DNA of 10,794 nucleotides from Cladosporium sp. IMV 00045 (lineage: Eukaryota; Ascomycota; Dothideomycetes; Cladosporiales; Cladosporiaceae): assembly GCA_001931905.2 (NCBI GenBank), contig MSJI02000945.1, forward strand, positions 1 through 10,794, given 5' to 3'. Each line of letters begins with the position of its first letter. Positions within the stretch are counted from its first letter, which is position 1. The translations under genes were made by a program, and so were the position numbers. The notes below the pieces were generated by a model. That model was not told the origin of the DNA. It did not search any database and saw only the letters and a list, made by a program, of their open reading frames with translations. This document shows positions 6,972-10,794 of the stretch, in pieces.

Positions 6972-7632
6972 ACTGTTGGCTGTGGTTCTGGATGTGTAAA
7001 ATGGATAGATTCGGTAGGTGCGGGCGGTCGGGTGTGATGGAGAGTATCCTGATGTCAGTGCTGATACAATAGATGAATAACTGTTTTTCCTTTAACCTCA
7101 TAACAACGATTTTCTTGAGGTCTTCTCGCAACTTTATATGGTTTACATCCAGATCATTGCTTGGCACGCCGATAAATACCCAGCACAGAAGTCTACATAT
7201 TCGAGCACCCCTCTCCACATCCCTGAAAACGACAAACAGCCAAAACCTGGATTAACCCGCAGTACAGCTTCGAAGTGTCAACGACCCAGGTTTGTTGGCC
7301 CCTGCTTTGGCAAGGTACCCTGTCGGCCCTTCTCATTTTTGTCGCGACGAAACGCCAAGCGTGATGGCTCCGACATAGCGCTGACATCGCCCGTTCCAAC
7401 GACCGCTTCTCATACTCAAGAGCCGCTGTTAGGACCATGAATGCAGTCACCATTTGAACGACCTCAGTGAGAGAGGTAAATTAGTAGGCCCCTTTTCGAA
7501 GGGGATTCAGGCGATAATCACTACACGCTTGTATATATCGCACTAACTTCCCGAATGATTTTGCGGTGCTGGTAGTAAGAGCAATAGCACAGACACGACC
7601 CAGACAGACAGCGTCACTCAACTTCTTTCTAG
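6972..7632. other. Upstream region of the secreted-protein gene; no recognised gene
   Basis: About 660 nt that should hold the promoter of the minus-strand gene ending at 6971 and, perhaps, the lost first exon of the plus-strand Sur7-like copy. On the minus strand, GGTATTTATC at 7171-7180 is a possible TATA-like element about 200 nt from the ATG. ORFs at 7138-7440 (plus) and 7193-7453 (minus, 86 codons, ATG) overlap each other and match nothing I know. A short perfect hairpin lies at 7489-7504. Confidence 0.35.
7489..7504. repeat. Short hairpin, 6-bp stem with TTCG loop
   Basis: CCCCTTTTCGAAGGGG forms a perfect 6-bp stem closed by TTCG. It is small, and without a neighbouring transcript I give it no function. 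Confidence 0.4.
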
Positions 7633-8398
7633 CTGAATACATCCCGAATTGGACCAGCTTTGTTCGACATTCCAACCTCTGGGTCAGACAATTCGGTTGG
7701 ATTCTTCTTTGACGATGTCACAAGCTCTGTACAGGATGGAATCAACGACTCCATCAAATATCTTGCGAAAGGCGTTGGTCTACACGACTTTTACTCCATT
7801 CACCTCCTATATTTCCGTAGATGCTGGTATAAACTGACCGATGTGCCGAATGAGATTGTTCCCAAAAGCACTGTTTGTAGACACGTTACCAGTTGCAGCG
7901 ACAGCACAGTCATGTTCAGTTTTAATCCATACACTACGAGACGCTTCAGCAAAAGCTAAATGAAACTGAGGGCCACCAGATTGACCTCGCTGAATTAGCC
8001 TGGCCATCCAAAATCGACGACGGCATACGTACGCTATGGAGCGCTTCCCGTGCCCTGTCTGTCCTTTACTACTTCAACATGATGTTCTTTGCGATCTCAC
8101 TTGTCGTGACAACGCTTCATATTTCCTCTCCCGGACGCTGCAGCGATTGTATCAATATAATCATCAGTACCAGCGCTGCGCTCACCGCAGTGATCGCATT
8201 TGGAATCGCAGAGACGATATATGGGAAGGCACCAGATGTCATTAAGAAACATGGTACACGTATCGGTCTTGGCACCGATCAAGGCTCGAAATTTATGGCC
8301 CTCACTTAACTTAGGTTGCGTCGGCGTGTTTGCTACTAAAAAACGTCGTTTGGTGCGTTGATTACATGGCGGGTAGGCGGAGAAAAATGGAAGAGTAG
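7633..8398 (+). pseudogene. Broken Sur7/PalI-family membrane protein gene
   Basis: Sur7/PalI proteins are four-pass plasma-membrane proteins, linked in fungi to eisosomes and cortical patches (Sur7) or to pH sensing (PalI). After a good acceptor, TTTCTAG (7632), frame 1 reads LNTSRIGPALFDIP, then KGVGLHDFYSIHLL and HVTSCSDSTVMFSFNPYT, the family's extracellular domain. Near 7934 one base is missing and frame 3 continues: YETLQQKLNETEG, AWPSKIDDGIRTL, membrane segment 2 (SVLYYFNMMFFAISLVV), segment 3 (INIIISTSAALTAVIAFGIA) and GTDQGSKFMALT. At 8307 the expected Trp is replaced by TAA and TAG within an 8-nt disturbance. Frame 2 then gives segment 4 (VASACLLLKNVVWCVDYMAG) and the basic tail RRRKMEE. 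The first family Cys appears as Arg (YFRRCW). The N-terminal exon with segment 1 was not found. A sequencing error cannot be excluded, but several defects suggest a true pseudogene. Confidence 0.75.
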
Positions 8399-8614
8399 GA
8401 TCTTCTGTGACACATGCTCATTGTTTATACTCGAGGACAGCAACCAAGACAATCAGCTAATCTATCTGAGGAAAGAATGAATATCGAGATCAATGTCTTT
8501 ATTGCAGGACTTCACTGTGTTGTGCAATGCTGCGATAGATTATATACCATTCCTTCAAGCAGCTTCAACCTGGTCTATGGCTCCTCCTATTCATCGACCA
8601 TCGCCTTCTAGGAA

Positions 8615-9559
8615 CTAAACTTGAGTGTATCTCCTCGGATGCCAGCAGCTGAAAAGATCCCTCACGCCCTCCAAATCATGACGACTGGATAAGAACCCGA
8701 AAATGTTAGCAGTTAAGAGAATACATGCAGATCCCCAACTGAGTCGGAGAAATTGAGAGCCGCCCCTAGCACTAACACCAAAAGAAGAGTCATAGTTCTT
8801 TATGCCCTCCACTGCTTTCCCGACGACAACAGTAGAGATGATACTGATTACAGTTGCTAAGACCGTCGCTGCAATGCCAGTCGCCAAGCTGCACGAGAGC
8901 ACATGCCGAGCATCGGTGAGTAAGCGACCCATCGAAAAGAGCATGGCGATACTGATGACACATATCAACATGATGTAAATGATTTTGATAACGCGGAACA
9001 CCATCGAGTAATCAGCGAGAGGATCGACTGAAGGCCACTTCGATCCAAATGAAGCACCAGTATCCTCTTCGACCAGACTCTTGAGGTCAAGTTTAGAGTC
9101 CGATAGATGGTTGGAGCAGCTTTTGACCTTCTTCGTGGGGCTTTGTTGTCCGGCTTTGGCCTCATAGTCACCTTTACATACACTCGAAACATGTATGCTA
9201 TAGAAATCTGGAATATCGAGAAGCTCTGACGCCGAGCTGATGGCATCGTTGGCGGCGCTTTGTATTTGGGTAGGAACGGTGGCAATACTATTTTCCAGAT
9301 CGTCGAGGGAGACAACCCCCGGTGTGAAGCTCTTTTTACCAATCATAGGTAGCTTGAAGCCTGACAAGTCGAGCTGCAAGCATCTGGTCAGCGGCACTCT
9401 GGACGCAGACTGGAGAAAGACTCAAACGGTGAATATATCAAGGCCTTCCAAAAGCCCTGGTCGTGAGCCTGCCAGTAGACATAGTATCGAGCCTGTCAGG
9501 CCGCAAGTCAAGAGTAGCAGAGACGTGATAGTCAGCCCTCTTTCGAGATGTTTCACCAT
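8615..9559 (-). CDS. Sur7/PalI-family four-pass membrane protein, 296 aa, two exons
   Basis: Exons at 9559-9428 and 9373-8615 are joined across a 54-nt intron and give 296 residues. The ATG at 9559, with A at -3, is the only ATG that fits, since the frame further upstream lacks one. Segment 1 (about 8-30) leads into LLAGSRPGLLEGLDIFT, the family N-terminus, then LDLSGFKLP from exon 2. The extracellular part (about 31-165) contains LLDIPDFYSIHVSSVCKG with Cys110 and KSCSN with Cys130, the hallmark FYSIH...C...CS arrangement. Membrane segments 2 (about 167-191), 3 (about 205-229) and 4 (about 251-273) follow, with SARGGSQFLRLSW before the last one. The cytoplasmic tail is short. Expected location is the plasma membrane, with a role in membrane organisation or signalling; the exact role is unknown. 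It converges with the broken relative at 7633-8398, 216 nt away. Confidence 0.85.
9374..9427 (-). other. Spliceosomal intron of the Sur7/PalI-like gene
   Basis: On the minus strand it starts GTTTGA and ends TTGCAG, 54 nt long, with CGCTGACC holding a likely branch point (CTGAC). Splicing is phase 0 and turns ...LDIFT into LDLSGF. Reading through would meet TGA at once. Confidence 0.75.
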
Positions 9560-9663
9560 AGTCTTTGACTCGGTGACTCTCTTTTGAGCTGTGGCTCCGT
9601 GGTATAGGGTTGCTGACGATCTCGAAGGCGTTTGAGATGAGGGATGTTGCAACTAAGAGTGTC

Positions 9664-9670
9664 TATATAT
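9664..9670 (-). promoter_or_regulatory. Possible TATA element of the Sur7/PalI-like gene
   Basis: ATATATA on the minus strand lies about 105 nt upstream of the ATG at 9559, a plausible distance for a fungal core promoter. It is a short AT-rich match only. Confidence 0.35.
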
Positions 9671-10079
9671 GATGGGTATAGCGAGTTGCCACCAAGTCGA
9701 ACGCGAAAGGGGGCCAGCCCATCAACGGACGGGGGCCTAGGTAAGGGCCGGACTTGCCCTCGATTGATGCACTGATCGAGATGATCCACAGCTTTATTGG
9801 TCTGACGTCCCGCTACTGTTGAATTGTTCACAAGCCCAAGACGTGTTGATCCAGATATCTATTCTGCATCACCAGATCCACAGTACTGTACAGTACTATA
9901 CGATTCATTTGCATATAATATGTTTTCCCCAGTTCTCATTCGAGGCAACTCATTTCCAGCGTTCTGCCGCACCTGGATGCAGATGGAGTTCAAGGCCTAA
10001 CTACTACTCGCCTGGGAGATTAAGTTTAGGGGAGGGGCTTAGTATAAAGGGAGGGCGGGCGAGAGAGACTTTAAAAGGG
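9671..10079. other. Intergenic region with palindrome and purine-rich tract
   Basis: No recognised gene. It contains a perfect 16-bp palindrome (9882-9897) and a G/A-rich tract at about 10015-10080 with TATAAA at 10043-10048. It may hold the upstream control region of the minus-strand Sur7-like gene. Confidence 0.35.
9882..9897. repeat. Perfect 16-bp palindrome
   Basis: AGTACTGTACAGTACT is its own reverse complement. It lies about 320 nt upstream of the Sur7-like start and about 180 nt upstream of the small ORF at 10080. It could bind a dimeric regulator, but a chance or repeat-derived origin is equally possible. Confidence 0.5.
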
Positions 10080-10397
10080 ATGGATCACATGTGTTGCCAA
10101 TCGTTCTGGTTCAACGAGAAGACCAAGGAATGTTATAAATTCGTAAAGTCTTCTAATTTACCCTCGGATATGACAACCCGAAATAAAGAGTTCTGTCTCG
10201 ACACTCAACTTGGTTCTCCAAAGCGTACTGTAAGCTACGGCATCACATATGGTGCATTAGACGCATTCGTATCAAAGTACAAAAACACAGAGCTGCTCTT
10301 GGTTGCCGAGCTCTATTCGAGGTTAGATCTTTATACGCCCGCACGCCCATCACTTATACTACGCAGATGGGGCTTGTGTCTGGAGTTGATGATATGA
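10080..10397 (+). CDS. Possible small protein, 105 aa, unrecognised
   Basis: This ORF starts at the first ATG in its frame and begins MDHMCCQSFWFNEKTKECYK. Cysteines fall at 5, 6 and 18, with two more later in FCLD and GLCLE. There is no signal peptide or membrane segment, and I recognise no family. TATAAA lies only 32 nt before the ATG, closer than usual, so it is weak support. The second half (SRLDLYTPARPSLILRR) looks less protein-like and may be past a missed splice site: CTGTAAG near 10210 could act as a donor. Treat as hypothetical. Confidence 0.3.
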   Translation: MDHMCCQSFWFNEKTKECYKFVKSSNLPSDMTTRNKEFCLDTQLGSPKRTVSYGITYGALDAFVSKYKNTELLLVAELYSRLDLYTPARPSLILRRWGLCLELMI

Positions 10398-10794
10398 CGA
10401 AGGTAAATCAGCGCAGGCAAACGTGAGTTCAGTGTTGCAGCGCTGCGCAAAAGTCTTTCATGATTTCGCCAGCAATGCTTCAGTTGACGAACAGCAGGAT
10501 CGAGCTCTTCCCACCTGATTCCCACCAAATCTCTTTCGGAAGCTTTGCAAAGTATGACCACAACTTTGGGGGAAGACGCGCAGAGCTGAGAAGGCAATTC
10601 TGCACCCTCCACACTTCTGTCTAAGCGTCCTAGATGTGGGACCATTTGCATCAAGCCCGGTAGGGTCACAAGAGATCGTCGTATTCTGTGCGACGATCCC
10701 GCCCTCAGGCGGGTCAACCTCAACGACTCTGAATTGGGGCTGTCCAGTCTCAACATTGCATGTGAAGACGTCACCCTGTCTGAGTGGCCTGAAC
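10331..10794 (-). CDS. Open frame running off the right edge, unrecognised
   Basis: A minus-strand frame without stops enters from beyond 10794 and ends at 10331, giving about 154 residues in the window. It includes KVVVILCKASERDLVGIRWE and is rich in Arg, Leu and Ser. No domain was recognised, and it overlaps the plus-strand ORF at 10080-10397 at its end, so at most one of the two is likely to be real there. It could be the 3' part of a gene outside the window or chance. Confidence 0.15.
   Translation of the reverse strand, partial: SGHSDRVTSSHAMLRLDSPNSESLRLTRLRAGSSHRIRRSLVTLPGLMQMVPHLGRLDRSVEGAELPSQLCASSPKVVVILCKASERDLVGIRWEELDPAVRQLKHCWRNHERLLRSAATLNSRLPALIYLRHIINSRHKPHLRSISDGRAGV

Noticed and set aside
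1..10794. CRISPR array, operon-like cluster, rRNA or secondary-metabolite cluster
   Set aside because: No spaced direct repeats, no conserved RNA segments and no biosynthetic enzyme genes were seen; the gene structures are eukaryotic.

Overview
The window looks like a stretch of a filamentous ascomycete genome (Pezizomycotina, perhaps a Dothideomycete; the class is inference). The signs are short GT-AG introns of 50 to 54 nt, Sur7/PalI-type membrane proteins, a small fungal-type RNase III-domain gene, a Tad-like non-LTR retrotransposon and a Fot1/pogo DNA transposon. Genes are sparse, transposon remains are frequent, and several host-like genes are broken, which suggests a repeat-rich accessory compartment.

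Left part (1-2209): the window opens inside the C-terminal end of a LINE-type ORF2 with a CCHC zinc knuckle, followed by about 200 nt of 3' UTR and an A11 tail ending at 594. A second, much more decayed LINE piece (RNase H domain, about 1132-1656) lies downstream in the same orientation. It is followed by a small RNase III-domain gene (1737-2209) whose two coding parts join across a clean 50-nt intron but which carries an in-frame stop at codon 24.

Middle (2210-5716): an unrecognised stretch with splice-like signals near 2479-2766 is followed by about 800 nt without a recognisable gene. Then comes a structurally complete Fot1/pogo element (3579-5714). It has 35-bp identical terminal inverted repeats, a TA duplication, and an uninterrupted 633-codon transposase with a full DD35D triad. 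It is the best-preserved mobile element here and could be recent.

Right part (5717-10794): a minus-strand gene encodes a 307-residue predicted secreted protein of unknown family. A broken Sur7/PalI-like gene on the plus strand (7633-8398) faces an intact two-exon Sur7/PalI-like gene on the minus strand (9559-8615), giving a tail-to-tail pair of relatives. The last 1.1 kb holds only small unrecognised ORFs.

The genes form no obvious pathway or operon-like unit. I found no support for a new multi-gene system. The points most worth following up are the intact transposon, the orphan secreted protein, the Sur7 pair and the RNase III gene with one nonsense codon.
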